Positions 33,434 to 42,450 of a stretch of DNA of 64,000 nucleotides are shown piece by piece. A program made the position numbers and the translations under genes. Numbering within the stretch: the first letter of the stretch is position 1; each line of letters begins with the position of its first letter. The stretch is taken from positions 62,001 to 126,000 of the forward strand of contig NZ_JAYWIX010000006.1 in the NCBI RefSeq assembly GCF_035916755.1, in the 5' to 3' direction. The notes under the pieces were generated by a model. The model worked only from the letters and a program-made list of their open reading frames with translations, made no database searches and was not told the origin of the DNA. This stretch comes from Rothia sp035916755. GTDB taxonomy: Bacteria; Actinomycetota; Actinomycetes; Actinomycetales; Micrococcaceae.

Positions 33434-36019
33434 GTGCCCTCAACACGCGCTAAACGCCCGAAGCTGCACGACCGGTTCAGCCCCATGAAATATCTGGTTC
33501 TGCTGGCCGTTATCATCATTCCCTCTATCTACTCGGGTATTTTGACCTGGGCAAACTATGACCCCACGGGCACGATTGACGCCGTTCCGGCAGCGATTGT
33601 GAATGAGGACGCCCCGGCAACCACAGCCACCGGCAGCACCCTTAACCTGGGTCAAGACCTCACCGATGAGCTGCTGAGCAACGACAGCAAACAGAATTTT
33701 GGCTGGTCGACCATGAGCGCAAATGAGGCGCAGACCAAGCTTGAAAACGGCGAGGTGCAGGCGGTTCTAACCATTCCCGCCGACTTCTCAGCCAACGTAG
33801 CGTCGGTGTCTGAAAACGATGCGGCGGCAGCCCAGACTGCCAAACTGACCATCACCACCAATGACGGCTCCAACATCATCTCGGGTAATATCGCCAGCTC
33901 CCTGGGCACGGCGGTCACCGATACCCTGGCCAGCCAGGTGTCCACCGAGTACCTCAACAACATCTACGCGGGCTTCACCGACATCCACGACTCCCTGGGG
34001 CAGGCGGCGGACGGCGCCAGCCAGCTCGCCGATGGCTCCACCAGCGCCAAGGAAGGCTCCGACGAGCTCGTGGTGGGCCTGGCCGACCTCAAGTCGGGCA
34101 CCGGCGAGTTGAGCTCCGGGGCAAGCACCCTCGCGGACGGTGCGACTCGGGTAAACGACGGCGCTAGCTCGCTGGTGTCCGGCTCAGCCTCCCTAGCCGA
34201 CGGCGCGACTCAGGTGAACGACGGCGCGTCCTCCCTGGCCTCCGGTGCCGCGGAACTCAACAGCGGCGCCTCCTCACTGGCGACCGGCGCTGATAGTGCC
34301 GCCAGCGGGGCAGCCTCCCTCTCTGATGGCCTAAGCCAGATTAACTCCGCCGTATCTGCCCTACCCGAGCAGCTTCCCGCCCTGACCGAGGGCACAGGCT
34401 CCCTGGCGTCCGGCGCCTCTGACCTTGCCAGCGGAGCGCAGAGCCTTGAGAACGCCGCCGGGCAGCTCGCCAGCGGTACCACCACCCTCTCGGACGGGGC
34501 GGACGCTGCCGTTACCGGCGCCCAGACTCTCGCCGACGGCGCGGAGCAACTGCACACCGCCACCGGCACCCTTGCTAGCGGCGCGCAGGATCTTTCGACC
34601 AGCTCCCAGGCCCTCATCGATAACTGGGGCAGCCTCACCGACGATCAGAAACTTGCCGCCCTACAGCAGCTGAACACGGGCGCCTCGGCTCTTGCCGGTG
34701 GAGCGAGCGCGGTCGATACAGCCGCCAGGCAGCTCGCAACCGGGGCAGATACCCTAGTGGGCGACGACTCAAGCGGCCTGACCAAGCTGGCTGCGGGGGC
34801 GTCCGCTCTCGACAGCGGGGCAGGCCAGCTGGCAAGCGGCGCAACCTCCCTCTCTAACGGGGCAGACGCCCTTAGCCAGGGGGCTGCAACCCTCAACAGC
34901 AAGGCAGGCACCCTCTCCACCAGCCTGGGCGCCCTGGTCACCGCTATCTCCCAGGCCAATGACGGAGCAGCCTCACTCGCGTCGGGCACCAGCACTCTGG
35001 CCAGCGGTGCATCCACCCTAGCGGACGGCACCGGCACCCTCTCATCGGGCGCGTCCACCCTGGCCGAGGGCACCAGTTCCCTGGCTAACGGGTCCGCCAC
35101 CCTCAATGACGGCGCCCAGACCCTCGCTGAAGGAACCAGCAGCCTTTCATCGGGCGCCACCAGTCTCGCCAGCGGCGCCGCAACCCTCAATGAGGGGGCA
35201 GGCTCAGCTGTGGACGGGGCGTCCTCCCTGGCCAACGGCCTGAACGAGCTAGAGGACGGCAACACCCAGCTAGCGACCTCCCTGGGGGACGCCGTAGGGC
35301 AGGTTCCCAGCTACACCACCAACCAGGCCAGCGAACTCAGCGCGGTCACCAGCGACCCTGTCACCATTGAGAAGACCCGCCTGAACGAGGTATCCACCTA
35401 CGGCCACGGCCTGGCCCCCTACTTCATGACCCTGGGCCTGTGGGTCGGCGCTATCGCCTACTTCATGATGTACCCGGCGATCTCTAGCAAGTTCGCCCGC
35501 GGCGGCCACTCAGGTCTGCGCACTCTGCGTGGGGCTCTGGTGCCGGTAGTTCTGATGGGTATCGTTCAAGGTACAGTGATGTCCTTAGTCATCCACTACT
35601 GGGTAGGCATTGAAGAGACCAACTTCTGGGGCCTGACCGGCTTCGCCATTCTGACCTCTATCACCTTCCTGGCTATCAACCAGGCCCTCATCGCCCTGCT
35701 GGATGCTCCCGGCCGTTTCATCGCTCTGATTCTGACCGTGGTTCAGATTGGCGCGGCGGGTGGTACCTACCCGATTGAGACAGCCCCTGCCTTCCTACAG
35801 GCTATCCACCCATGGCTGCCGCTGACTCACGCGCTGGAGGCTTTCCGCTCCCTGATCGCCGGTGGCTCCATCGGTATTGCAACGGGTATTGTCTGGCTGC
35901 TGGGCTGGATTGCCCTGGCTGTTGCGGGCACTGCCCTGAGCATCTGGATTCGCCACCGCCGCGAAGATAAGGCAGAGGCCGAACGCCAGGCCCGCCGCAG
36001 CGCCCTGGCGAGCGCCTAA
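33434..36019 (+). CDS. YhgE/Pip family membrane protein with long coiled repeat
   Basis: An 861-residue protein. The first membrane helix (MKYLVLLAVIIIPSIYSGIL, residues about 18-37) is followed by the YhgE/Pip N-terminal domain, then residues about 185-625 made of degenerate 7-11-residue repeats of the form LASGAxxLxxGA, which should form an extracellular coiled coil. Five or six C-terminal helices (LWVGAIAYFMMYPAI onward) make an ABC-2-like permease half. The family includes phage-infection proteins and ESX-like exporter parts; its cargo is unknown. GTG start preceded by CAGGTGA. The repetitive DNA is prone to length change. Confidence 0.85.
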   Translation: MPSTRAKRPKLHDRFSPMKYLVLLAVIIIPSIYSGILTWANYDPTGTIDAVPAAIVNEDAPATTATGSTLNLGQDLTDELLSNDSKQNFGWSTMSANEAQTKLENGEVQAVLTIPADFSANVASVSENDAAAAQTAKLTITTNDGSNIISGNIASSLGTAVTDTLASQVSTEYLNNIYAGFTDIHDSLGQAADGASQLADGSTSAKEGSDELVVGLADLKSGTGELSSGASTLADGATRVNDGASSLVSGSASLADGATQVNDGASSLASGAAELNSGASSLATGADSAASGAASLSDGLSQINSAVSALPEQLPALTEGTGSLASGASDLASGAQSLENAAGQLASGTTTLSDGADAAVTGAQTLADGAEQLHTATGTLASGAQDLSTSSQALIDNWGSLTDDQKLAALQQLNTGASALAGGASAVDTAARQLATGADTLVGDDSSGLTKLAAGASALDSGAGQLASGATSLSNGADALSQGAATLNSKAGTLSTSLGALVTAISQANDGAASLASGTSTLASGASTLADGTGTLSSGASTLAEGTSSLANGSATLNDGAQTLAEGTSSLSSGATSLASGAATLNEGAGSAVDGASSLANGLNELEDGNTQLATSLGDAVGQVPSYTTNQASELSAVTSDPVTIEKTRLNEVSTYGHGLAPYFMTLGLWVGAIAYFMMYPAISSKFARGGHSGLRTLRGALVPVVLMGIVQGTVMSLVIHYWVGIEETNFWGLTGFAILTSITFLAINQALIALLDAPGRFIALILTVVQIGAAGGTYPIETAPAFLQAIHPWLPLTHALEAFRSLIAGGSIGIATGIVWLLGWIALAVAGTALSIWIRHRREDKAEAERQARRSALASA

Positions 36020-36031
36020 AGAATCAAGGCC

Positions 36032-36106
36032 CCTAACCTACGCCCTTTCGTTTCTACCCCGGTGTATCACCCCGGAGGCAGGAGCGAAGGGGCGTAGAGG
36101 GTTAAA
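36032..36106. terminator. Bidirectional imperfect hairpin terminator
   Basis: CCTAACCTACGCCCTTTCG (36032-36050) pairs with the complementary run starting CGAAGGGGCGTAGAGGG (36085-36101) with small bulges. It separates the convergent YhgE and HepT genes. Confidence 0.6.
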
Positions 36107-36425
36107 GGCTCTGCCTATATGCGGTGATGGTGGCAATGAGATCGGGAATTTCCTCGGTAACAGTTACCTGAACCATGGCACTATCAATAAGGGCATAACC
36201 GTGAGCGATTCTATTTCTCATGCCATACATAAGTGGCCAGGTTGCCCCGAACAAATCATCCTTAATAGCTCCTGGCAACCGATTGAGCACATCAATGGCC
36301 GCGGAGAGCCTCAGGGCAATAGCGTCAAGCACGAGAGAGTCCTCTAAGTCTCGTTCAGCATATCTTTGCACGTAGTCAAGATGCAGTAGAGATTCATCGA
36401 GTATCTCTTGAACTGTTCTACTCAT
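36102..36425 (-). CDS. hepT: HepT-like HEPN-domain toxin
   Basis: A 107-residue DUF86/HEPN protein, normal length for HepT. The catalytic motif RNRIAHGY fits the R-x4-6-H ribonuclease signature, and its Tyr is the residue that MntA-type antitoxins adenylate in studied systems. The start ATG overlaps the stop of the upstream antitoxin by four bases, the usual order for this module. It is predicted to cut RNA unless neutralised. Confidence 0.85.
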   Translation of the reverse strand: MSRTVQEILDESLLHLDYVQRYAERDLEDSLVLDAIALRLSAAIDVLNRLPGAIKDDLFGATWPLMYGMRNRIAHGYALIDSAMVQVTVTEEIPDLIATITAYRQSL

Positions 36426-36895
36426 AAGAGCACCGCTTCATTCACAATTCGGTCACGCACATCGGGGCGAATCGCATGGTCAAAAACAATGTCAACAGGG
36501 GCGCCCAGAATCTGTGTAGCTTCAGCCTGCAAACGGCTCTGTGCAAGCAGGCCGAAAGGCCTGTGCGCTGTGACAAGCAGGTCGATATCTGATGTGGGTT
36601 TATCTTGACCAGTTGCTACAGACCCAAAGACCCTCACGTTATCTACCCCGTGTTCTTCGAAATAGTCTATGAGCTCTGCCCGGCGCTCTCTAAGAACGCG
36701 GCCGTGAGGCGAGGTTCCATGAAAATGAATGATACGGGAAACCTCTGGTTGGCTTCGCCCAACGACTTGAGCGATAGCCCGCTGTGACATGCCCGCCCGA
36801 TAAGCCGAACGCACAGCGTTCACGAGCTGCTGGCGTCCTTCTTCTATCTTTTGCTGGGCGGTGTGAGCCGCCCGGGCTAACTGCACGGTATCCAT
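36422..36895 (-). CDS. mntA: HTH-fused MntA nucleotidyltransferase antitoxin
   Basis: A 157-residue antitoxin. Residues about 20-50 (AYRAGMSQRAIAQVVGRSQPEVSRII) are a helix-turn-helix; residues about 75-157 are a minimal nucleotidyltransferase with RVFGSVATG and SDIDLLV, giving the GS...DxD metal site, and VDIVF as the third Asp. Most MntA proteins lack the DNA-binding part, so this one probably represses its own operon. ATG 36895 is chosen over an upstream open frame because the operator palindrome lies immediately before it and the extension is junk-like. Confidence 0.83.
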   Translation of the reverse strand: MDTVQLARAAHTAQQKIEEGRQQLVNAVRSAYRAGMSQRAIAQVVGRSQPEVSRIIHFHGTSPHGRVLRERRAELIDYFEEHGVDNVRVFGSVATGQDKPTSDIDLLVTAHRPFGLLAQSRLQAEATQILGAPVDIVFDHAIRPDVRDRIVNEAVLL

Positions 36896-36903
36896 AGTTT
36901 TAA

Positions 36904-36919
36904 GATAGCAAATGCTATC
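36904..36919. promoter_or_regulatory. Operator palindrome of the mntA-hepT operon
   Basis: GATAGCAAATGCTATC is a perfect 7-2-7 palindrome eight bases upstream of the mntA start, where a repressor would block transcription. It fits autoregulation by the HTH of MntA. Confidence 0.6.
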
Positions 36920-37047
36920 ACCAACCTGTAGGGCGGTCTCGACAGATCTCAGCGTCCGCATCCGCCCTCCGCCCCAACCCCACCTTCGCCCGAACCTATA
37001 GGATAGAAGGAACCGCACCACTATCTTCCACCGTTGAAAGAGGAACC

Positions 37048-37515
37048 ATGGGGTACTTTGAGTCCGTCCAGTCTGCCGCGCAGCTGCTCAAGCCGCTCAC
37101 CGATGAGCGTATGTTGCAGGCTCTTGACCGCCTTGAGGTGGACTACGAGCTGGGCGATGACGGGGCCGCTGTGTTCCATTTTGAGCGGGGCTACTTCTAC
37201 TACACCCTCTCCAGTAACGCCAGCCGCGACCTGCTGAGCGTGCGCGGCAGCTACCGGGGTACCTTCCCCCTCGAGGCGCTGCCCGCCCTCAACGAGTTCA
37301 CCAACGCCTGGAACCAGCAGAACCTCTTCCCCAAGGTCTTCCCCTACCGGGTTGAAGAGGAGGGGCAGGGGTTTGTAGTGCTGCCGGTTGAGCTGAGCAT
37401 GGTTTACGCGGGCGGGGTGACGGACGCCCAGATTGATGAGCACCTGCGCGCTGCCCTGCAGACTTCGCTGGAGTACTTCGAGACCGTGGCCTCCACCTTC
37501 GGCGGGGAGGAATAG
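37048..37515 (+). CDS. YbjN domain protein
   Basis: A 155-residue protein of the YbjN family, whose fold resembles type III secretion chaperones. RYFYYTL-like and LNEFTNAWNQQNLFPKVFPYRVEEEG (residues about 75-105) match the family core. No signal or membrane segment. GAAAGAGG precedes the ATG. It ends two bases before the Hsp90-like gene, whose ribosome site lies inside its last codons, so the two are tightly coupled. A chaperone or adaptor role for the operon is likely by association. Confidence 0.82.
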   Translation: MGYFESVQSAAQLLKPLTDERMLQALDRLEVDYELGDDGAAVFHFERGYFYYTLSSNASRDLLSVRGSYRGTFPLEALPALNEFTNAWNQQNLFPKVFPYRVEEEGQGFVVLPVELSMVYAGGVTDAQIDEHLRAALQTSLEYFETVASTFGGEE

Positions 37516-37517
37516 CC

Positions 37518-39350
37518 TTGTCACAGCGTTTTAAAGTTGATTTGGGTGGCCTGGTTGAGCTGCTGTCGAAGAACCTGTATTCGGGCCCGCAGGTCTATCT
37601 GCGCGAGGCCATTCAGAACGGGGTCGATGCTATTACTGCCCGCCGCGAGCAGGACGGCGACGCCCCCGCCCGGGTGCTCCTGGAGCCCTGGGAGGACGGC
37701 ACCGGCATCACCATTACCGACACCGGTGTGGGTCTGACGGCCGAGCAGGCTGAGGAGTTTCTGGCGACGATTGGCCGCACCTCTAAGCGCGATGAGGTCT
37801 TTAACGAGGGGCGCGCCGAGTTTTTGGGCCAGTTCGGTATTGGCCTACTGGCCTGTTTTTTGATTGCCGATACGGTTGAGGTCACCTCGCAGAGCGTGCT
37901 GCCGGGGGCTGCCCCGGTGCGCTGGCTGGGCCATGCGGATGGCACCTTTGAGGTGCTTCAACTAACCGGCGGTGAGGACGCCGCCGGGCAGGTTCCCGAG
38001 GTCGGCACGACGATTCGCCTGAAGGCGCGGGCGGACGCCGCCCACTGGGTTGCCGAGGAGACGGTGGTGACGCTTGCCAGCGACTACGCCGATATGCTGC
38101 CGGTTGAGGTGGCGGTTCGGGTGACGGCTGCCGGCCAGCGTCTCTGGCGTCGTATTTCTCTGCCTGCCCTGCCCTGGGCGAAGGGGGAAGGCGAGCACCA
38201 GCCCAACCAGCACGAACGGGCCCTGGCCCTAACTAACTACGCCGAGAAGACCCTGGGCTTCGCTCCCCTGGCTGCTCTTGAGCTCGACGTGCCCGCCACC
38301 GGCACAACCGGCGTGGCCTATGTGCTGCCGCAGGCGGTGTCACCGGGCTCAGGCCGTCACCGCGTCTACGTGAAGAACATGCTGGTCAATACCCGTGAAG
38401 ATACCCTACTGCCCGATTGGGCTTTCTTCGTGCGGGCAGTGGTGAACTCGGAGTCCCTGACCCCAACCGCCTCCCGCGAGCAGCTGCGCGAGGACGAGAT
38501 TCTTCTGCTCACCCGCGAGGCCATCGGTGAGCAGCTCAAGACCTGGATTACCGCTACCCTCTCTGAGCCCAGCGCCCTGCGCGACCGCTTTGTCGAGACC
38601 CATTCTTTGGCCCTGCGAGCAGTGGCCCTGGCTAGCGACGACATGCTCGATGTGGTGGCGTCCTCCCTGCCCTTTGAAACCACCGGCGGTATCGCCACGC
38701 TCGCCCAGGTCATTGAAGAGACCGGGCAGGTGCTCTACACCCCCACCACCGAGGCCTACCGCCGGGTGGCTCCGGTGGCGCGGGCCCAGGGGCTGTGGGT
38801 GGTCAACGGTGGCTACGTCTACGACGCCGACCTACTGGCCAAGCTAGCTGACCGGCCCCGCTGGAAGGTGACCGAGCTGACCAGCAAGGACGTCACTCAG
38901 ACCCTGGCAGCCGTTGAGATGGAGCGCGAATTCGAGGTGCTGCGTGGCTTAGAGCGGGCCCGGGCCGTGCTCGCTGCCCATGACTGCGGCGTCCTGCTAC
39001 GTACCTTTGATCCCGCCGAGGTACCCGCGGTGCTGCTGCGCGATGCGGACGCCGAACGCGCCCGCGACCTGGCCCAGGAGGCCGAGGACGCCGGCGGCGC
39101 CTGGGGTGGGCTACTCGGCTCCTTCACCGAGGCGGCAACCGAGCCGACCCGCACCCTGGTGCTCAACGACGCCAACGAAAATACCCGCCGTCTGCTGCAC
39201 CAGCCGGAGCACGCGTCCTTTGAACCGGGCCTGACAACCCTCTACCTTTCAGCCCTCATGCTTGCCGGTGAGGGCCTGCGCGGGACCGAAACCAACCTGC
39301 TCAGCGACAGCCTGGCCCAGCTGCTCGAAGCGGCCCTGCGCCAGCCCTAA
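37518..39350 (+). CDS. Hsp90-family ATPase (HtpG-like, actinobacterial branch)
   Basis: A 610-residue protein with the full GHKL ATP pocket: YLREAIQNGVDA (Glu and Asn), ITDTGVGLT (Asp-x-Gly-x-Gly), IGRTSKRDE, and GQFGIGLLACFL. The middle domain is recognisable to about residue 400 (VYVKNMLVNT); the C-terminal 150 residues diverge from HtpG and may not dimerise in the usual way. TTG start decided by GGAGG eight bases upstream. It is not the housekeeping htpG arrangement but the second gene of a three-gene operon with a YbjN protein and a repeat protein. Confidence 0.85.
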   Translation: MSQRFKVDLGGLVELLSKNLYSGPQVYLREAIQNGVDAITARREQDGDAPARVLLEPWEDGTGITITDTGVGLTAEQAEEFLATIGRTSKRDEVFNEGRAEFLGQFGIGLLACFLIADTVEVTSQSVLPGAAPVRWLGHADGTFEVLQLTGGEDAAGQVPEVGTTIRLKARADAAHWVAEETVVTLASDYADMLPVEVAVRVTAAGQRLWRRISLPALPWAKGEGEHQPNQHERALALTNYAEKTLGFAPLAALELDVPATGTTGVAYVLPQAVSPGSGRHRVYVKNMLVNTREDTLLPDWAFFVRAVVNSESLTPTASREQLREDEILLLTREAIGEQLKTWITATLSEPSALRDRFVETHSLALRAVALASDDMLDVVASSLPFETTGGIATLAQVIEETGQVLYTPTTEAYRRVAPVARAQGLWVVNGGYVYDADLLAKLADRPRWKVTELTSKDVTQTLAAVEMEREFEVLRGLERARAVLAAHDCGVLLRTFDPAEVPAVLLRDADAERARDLAQEAEDAGGAWGGLLGSFTEAATEPTRTLVLNDANENTRRLLHQPEHASFEPGLTTLYLSALMLAGEGLRGTETNLLSDSLAQLLEAALRQP

Positions 39351-39376
39351 ACTAGCTACCAATAAGGGAGAAAACT

Positions 39377-41215
39377 GTGTGGTCAACCCACGAAGCCGCC
39401 CAGAAAATTGCCGCGACCCGCGACCTGCCTTACGGTAGCGCCCGCACCGCCGCCATGGAGTACATCACCCGCACTCTTGAGCGGGAGGGCCCTGAATCCA
39501 TGCTGCCCGAGGCCTACCTCAACCTGGTTGAGGCCTATGTTTTTGGGCAGCCGACCCCGGCGTCCTTTGCGGTGTTCTCTAAGCTGCTGCGCCTCTACGA
39601 CGCCCACCCCGAGCACTTTGACGAGTTCACCGCCCGCACCCTCTTCTGGCAGTTCAAGTGGATTATTGGCGACATGACCGCCTACCCGCAGATCTCTAAG
39701 GCGCAGGCGCGCGAGCTGCTCGATGAGATGCGCCGCCGCTACCGCCTGGCGGGTATGGGCGAGATGGCTCCCGACCGGGCCGAGTACATGTGGGCTGCCC
39801 ATATCGGTGAGGACGAGGCCGCCGAGACCTGGCGCGCCCGGTGGCTTGCGCACGGTGAGGACGAGATGGACTGCGGCTCCTGCAGGCACGGTGGGATTCT
39901 GCGCGACCACGTGACCGACGGGGAGTTTGAGGCGGCTATCCGTATGGGTGCCCCCACCGAGGACCTGTGTAACCGGGAGCCTGCGGCCTCTCACCGGCAG
40001 CTGGCCCTTGCCTACCTGCACCTGGAGGACGGCGAAGCGGCCGGCCGGCACCTACTGCGAGCTGCGGCTAACCGCGACCAGTACGACCCGGACGACCTGG
40101 GGGTTGAGTTTGAGGTGCTGGCCCGCGGCCAGAACCTTCAGGCAGCCTTTGACCTGCTCGCTGACCACGGCAAACGTGCCCTTGATCTGGCGGGGGACCC
40201 GGGCGATAACCGCAACTTCCTGCGCTATATCGTCGCTGGCCTGGCCTGGGCTGTAGAGGGCCAGGGGGATAGACCTACTGGCCTGCGACCTGCCGGTCAG
40301 GTGCCGCGGGCAACCCTGCGGGAGCTTTACGACTGGGCACTGGCTGAGTCCCGGCCGCTGGCCCAGGCCTTTGACCGCCGGGCGGGCAACACCCGGTTCT
40401 CAGAGTCCTTAGAGGCCGCCACCGAGCTGCCCGCCCTGGTACCCATCGTGCTGCCCACGGGGGCGGACGGGGTTGGCTCGGCTAGTTCGGCTAGTTCGAC
40501 CGGAGCGGACGCCGCCGGGGTGGCGAGCGCGACCGGGGCTACTCCCCTGTCCTTTACTCCGGTGGAGTCCTACCTGGCAGTGGCCCGCGAGCATGAGGCC
40601 GCAGGGGCTTCCCTTGAGGCGGGTCTGGCCTACGCCGAGGCTGCTTTCTTGGTGCTGGCCGGTGGACCTGTTACGGGGGCGCAGGCGCTTGAGGCCCACG
40701 GGTTCTTTGAGAAGGCCTGGCCCCTGCTGGCGGACGGCGGCGCAGCTCCTGCCCTGCTGGCCGAGCTAGTGCGCGTGTGGGCACCGGTTGCCGAACGGGT
40801 GAATGACCTTGAGGCCCTTCGCGCTCCGGTGGGTGAGCTACAGGAGCTGGCCCAGCAGGCGGCCCACCCCGACCTTCTGACTGTGATGCAGGCTCAGGAT
40901 CTCACTGCCCGCCTTTCGCTGGCGGCCGGTGACTCTGCGAGCCAGCAGCTCGTGGATGAGCTGGTTGAGACCTACCGCGAGAACGAGTCTCTGGAACGGG
41001 CAGCCCGTCTGCTGGTGGTTGCCGCTGAAGCTGCGGCTGGTGCCGGGCAGAGTGAGCTGGCAATTAGCCGCTACGAGTTGGCGGCGGAGTTTTTTGAGCC
41101 TTTGAGGCTGAAGAAGTCCCGTGCTGCTGCCCTGGACGCCTGCATTGAGCTGCTGCGCTCCACCGGCCAGGAGCACCGCGTGGAGGCCCTGCTGGCTGAG
41201 CTCGTGGAGCCCTAA
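39377..41215 (+). CDS. Helical repeat (TPR-like) protein, partner of Hsp90-like gene
   Basis: A 612-residue cytosolic protein, starting GTG with AAGGGAGAA upstream, 26 bases after the Hsp90-like gene. Sequence is strongly helical with TPR-like pairs (HRQLALAYLHLEDGEAAGRHLL, ELAISRYELAAEFF). A CxxC pair sits in EMDCGSCRHGG near residue 172. Residues about 355-385 are a Ser/Ala/Gly linker dividing two helical halves. No catalytic motif. Eukaryotic Hsp90 uses TPR cochaperones, so a partner role is an attractive guess. Confidence 0.72.
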   Translation: MWSTHEAAQKIAATRDLPYGSARTAAMEYITRTLEREGPESMLPEAYLNLVEAYVFGQPTPASFAVFSKLLRLYDAHPEHFDEFTARTLFWQFKWIIGDMTAYPQISKAQARELLDEMRRRYRLAGMGEMAPDRAEYMWAAHIGEDEAAETWRARWLAHGEDEMDCGSCRHGGILRDHVTDGEFEAAIRMGAPTEDLCNREPAASHRQLALAYLHLEDGEAAGRHLLRAAANRDQYDPDDLGVEFEVLARGQNLQAAFDLLADHGKRALDLAGDPGDNRNFLRYIVAGLAWAVEGQGDRPTGLRPAGQVPRATLRELYDWALAESRPLAQAFDRRAGNTRFSESLEAATELPALVPIVLPTGADGVGSASSASSTGADAAGVASATGATPLSFTPVESYLAVAREHEAAGASLEAGLAYAEAAFLVLAGGPVTGAQALEAHGFFEKAWPLLADGGAAPALLAELVRVWAPVAERVNDLEALRAPVGELQELAQQAAHPDLLTVMQAQDLTARLSLAAGDSASQQLVDELVETYRENESLERAARLLVVAAEAAAGAGQSELAISRYELAAEFFEPLRLKKSRAAALDACIELLRSTGQEHRVEALLAELVEP

Positions 41216-41235
41216 CACTGATCTACCACCGACAT

Positions 41236-41336
41236 ACCTGACTGAAGAGCTACTAGCAGGGTTCTACCATGTCTCTCAACCATCAGGTTATTTGCACTAT
41301 CTGATATGTACTGGGCACCCCTTATGACCAAGCCTC
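41236..41336 (+). mobile_element. Remnant of an IS5-type element
   Basis: The + strand reads LTEELLAGFYHVSQPS, which matches LTEELLAGFHDVSQPT of the transposase at 53.6-54.5 kb, then jumps to CCCCTTATGACCAAGCCTC, a degraded copy of that element's end repeat. An internal deletion has removed the rest. It marks the left border of the low-GC patch. Confidence 0.75.
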
Positions 41337-41357
41337 TTTCTGAACCTAAATTTTATT

Positions 41358-41924
41358 TTAGCGATAAATTTTTACGTCTTGACTTTCCCAAATATTTCCA
41401 TCTATTTCATTGATGAAAACTTGTCCCTCATAATCATATTCCACTAAAGGAAAATAGATAGTATCTATAGTGTAATCCCAAAATTCAATAACCTGTTTAG
41501 GATGGACAGCAAGGTATTCATCCGCATAAAGGTCAGCTTCCCCTCCCAACTTGCGATGGGAGAAAACGCCCAAGATGTGAGGGGTATTGGGGCTACCTTC
41601 CACCAAGAGAATGTAACCATCATGGCCAATTTCTCCGGGAGAGACATCAGAATCTATCCCTTCCTGAGAGTAAGGGTTTGCCGATATTTTTTCCCATATT
41701 GCTTCCATCTGCCCCATGGTCTGGGGGTAAAGATTATAGAGCCTGGTTCTTTTAGGTGCGCAGATAATCCAGGGGGCTACAAATTTTTCCGTCTCACGAT
41801 AGACCTGACAGTATTTCTCTGCCTTCTGGTAGCTGGAATATACAGCGGCAACTGATACATCCCCAAAAGGGATGTGCAAAACTATGTAGATAAAATCTGA
41901 AATATCAGTAGCCGCAGTTTTCAT
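41358..41924 (-). CDS. Hypothetical cytosolic protein of low-GC patch
   Basis: A 188-residue protein beginning MKTAATDISDFIYIVLHIPFGD. Rich in aromatic and acidic residues (IEFWDYTIDTIYFPLVEYDYEGQ), no signal peptide or motif I recognise. ATG 41924 lies inside the end of the preceding secreted-protein gene and overlaps it by about 20 bases; the longer frame from 41945 has no ribosome site. DNA is near 40% GC, unlike flanking genes. Small acidic cytosolic proteins next to secreted ones are often immunity proteins, but this is a guess. Confidence 0.6.
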   Translation of the reverse strand: MKTAATDISDFIYIVLHIPFGDVSVAAVYSSYQKAEKYCQVYRETEKFVAPWIICAPKRTRLYNLYPQTMGQMEAIWEKISANPYSQEGIDSDVSPGEIGHDGYILLVEGSPNTPHILGVFSHRKLGGEADLYADEYLAVHPKQVIEFWDYTIDTIYFPLVEYDYEGQVFINEIDGNIWESQDVKIYR

Positions 41925-42444
41925 CTTTTTTCGCCGTCTGCACAACAGTTCTTATGGTCTTTCCATTAATAGTCACTTCACCATAGGTTATTTGTTGAAA
42001 TTTTGACTTATTAGAGTTTTTACACGACCATTCCAAACTCTTTAGTTCCATAGAGCTGATATTATAACCAACCTGGGATCTATCGGTCATCTTCTTATAA
42101 CTCAAACCTCCCCACTCAACAATATACAGTGCTGAATTATGATGAATCTTTTGCACCCTGAAGTTGCATTTTGTATAAGGCTTAGCCCCAATAGTTCCAT
42201 AGCCACCTGACTTCCTCAAGTGAACTTCACTCGGATAAAGAGTACACCCTGAATCAATATAGCTATTTAGCTGCATATTTCCGGAATTTGAAACCTCAAA
42301 ATAACCCTGAGGAACCCCTGCTATATCTTGAAGACGCTCAATCTGCTGCACTTCAACAACATTATCTACAGCAGAGGCATTTGGCATTCGAACACCAAAA
42401 ACCAGAAAAATAGTTATAAAAAAGATTGAAAAAAATTTTTTCAT
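41905..42444 (-). CDS. Secreted hypothetical protein
   Basis: A 179-residue protein with a Sec signal peptide (MKKFFSIFFITIFLVFGV then PNASA, cleavage near residue 25). The mature part has four cysteines (GCTLYPSE, KCNFRV, WSCKN, NCGY) that could form disulphides and is beta-rich in appearance. No family recognised. It starts six bases after the lipoprotein stop and overlaps the cytosolic gene that follows, so the three make one operon. Confidence 0.62.
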   Translation of the reverse strand: MKKFFSIFFITIFLVFGVRMPNASAVDNVVEVQQIERLQDIAGVPQGYFEVSNSGNMQLNSYIDSGCTLYPSEVHLRKSGGYGTIGAKPYTKCNFRVQKIHHNSALYIVEWGGLSYKKMTDRSQVGYNISSMELKSLEWSCKNSNKSKFQQITYGEVTINGKTIRTVVQTAKKDENCGY

Positions 42445-42450
42445 TTGAAC

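Noticed and set aside
33984..35310. Possible CRISPR or tandem DNA repeat
   Set aside because: Repeats are in frame, degenerate and encode LASGA-type coiled coil of YhgE; there are no spacers.
36896..37021. Longer N terminus for the MntA antitoxin
   Set aside because: The extension is Arg/Gly-rich, lacks a ribosome site and would run through the operator palindrome.
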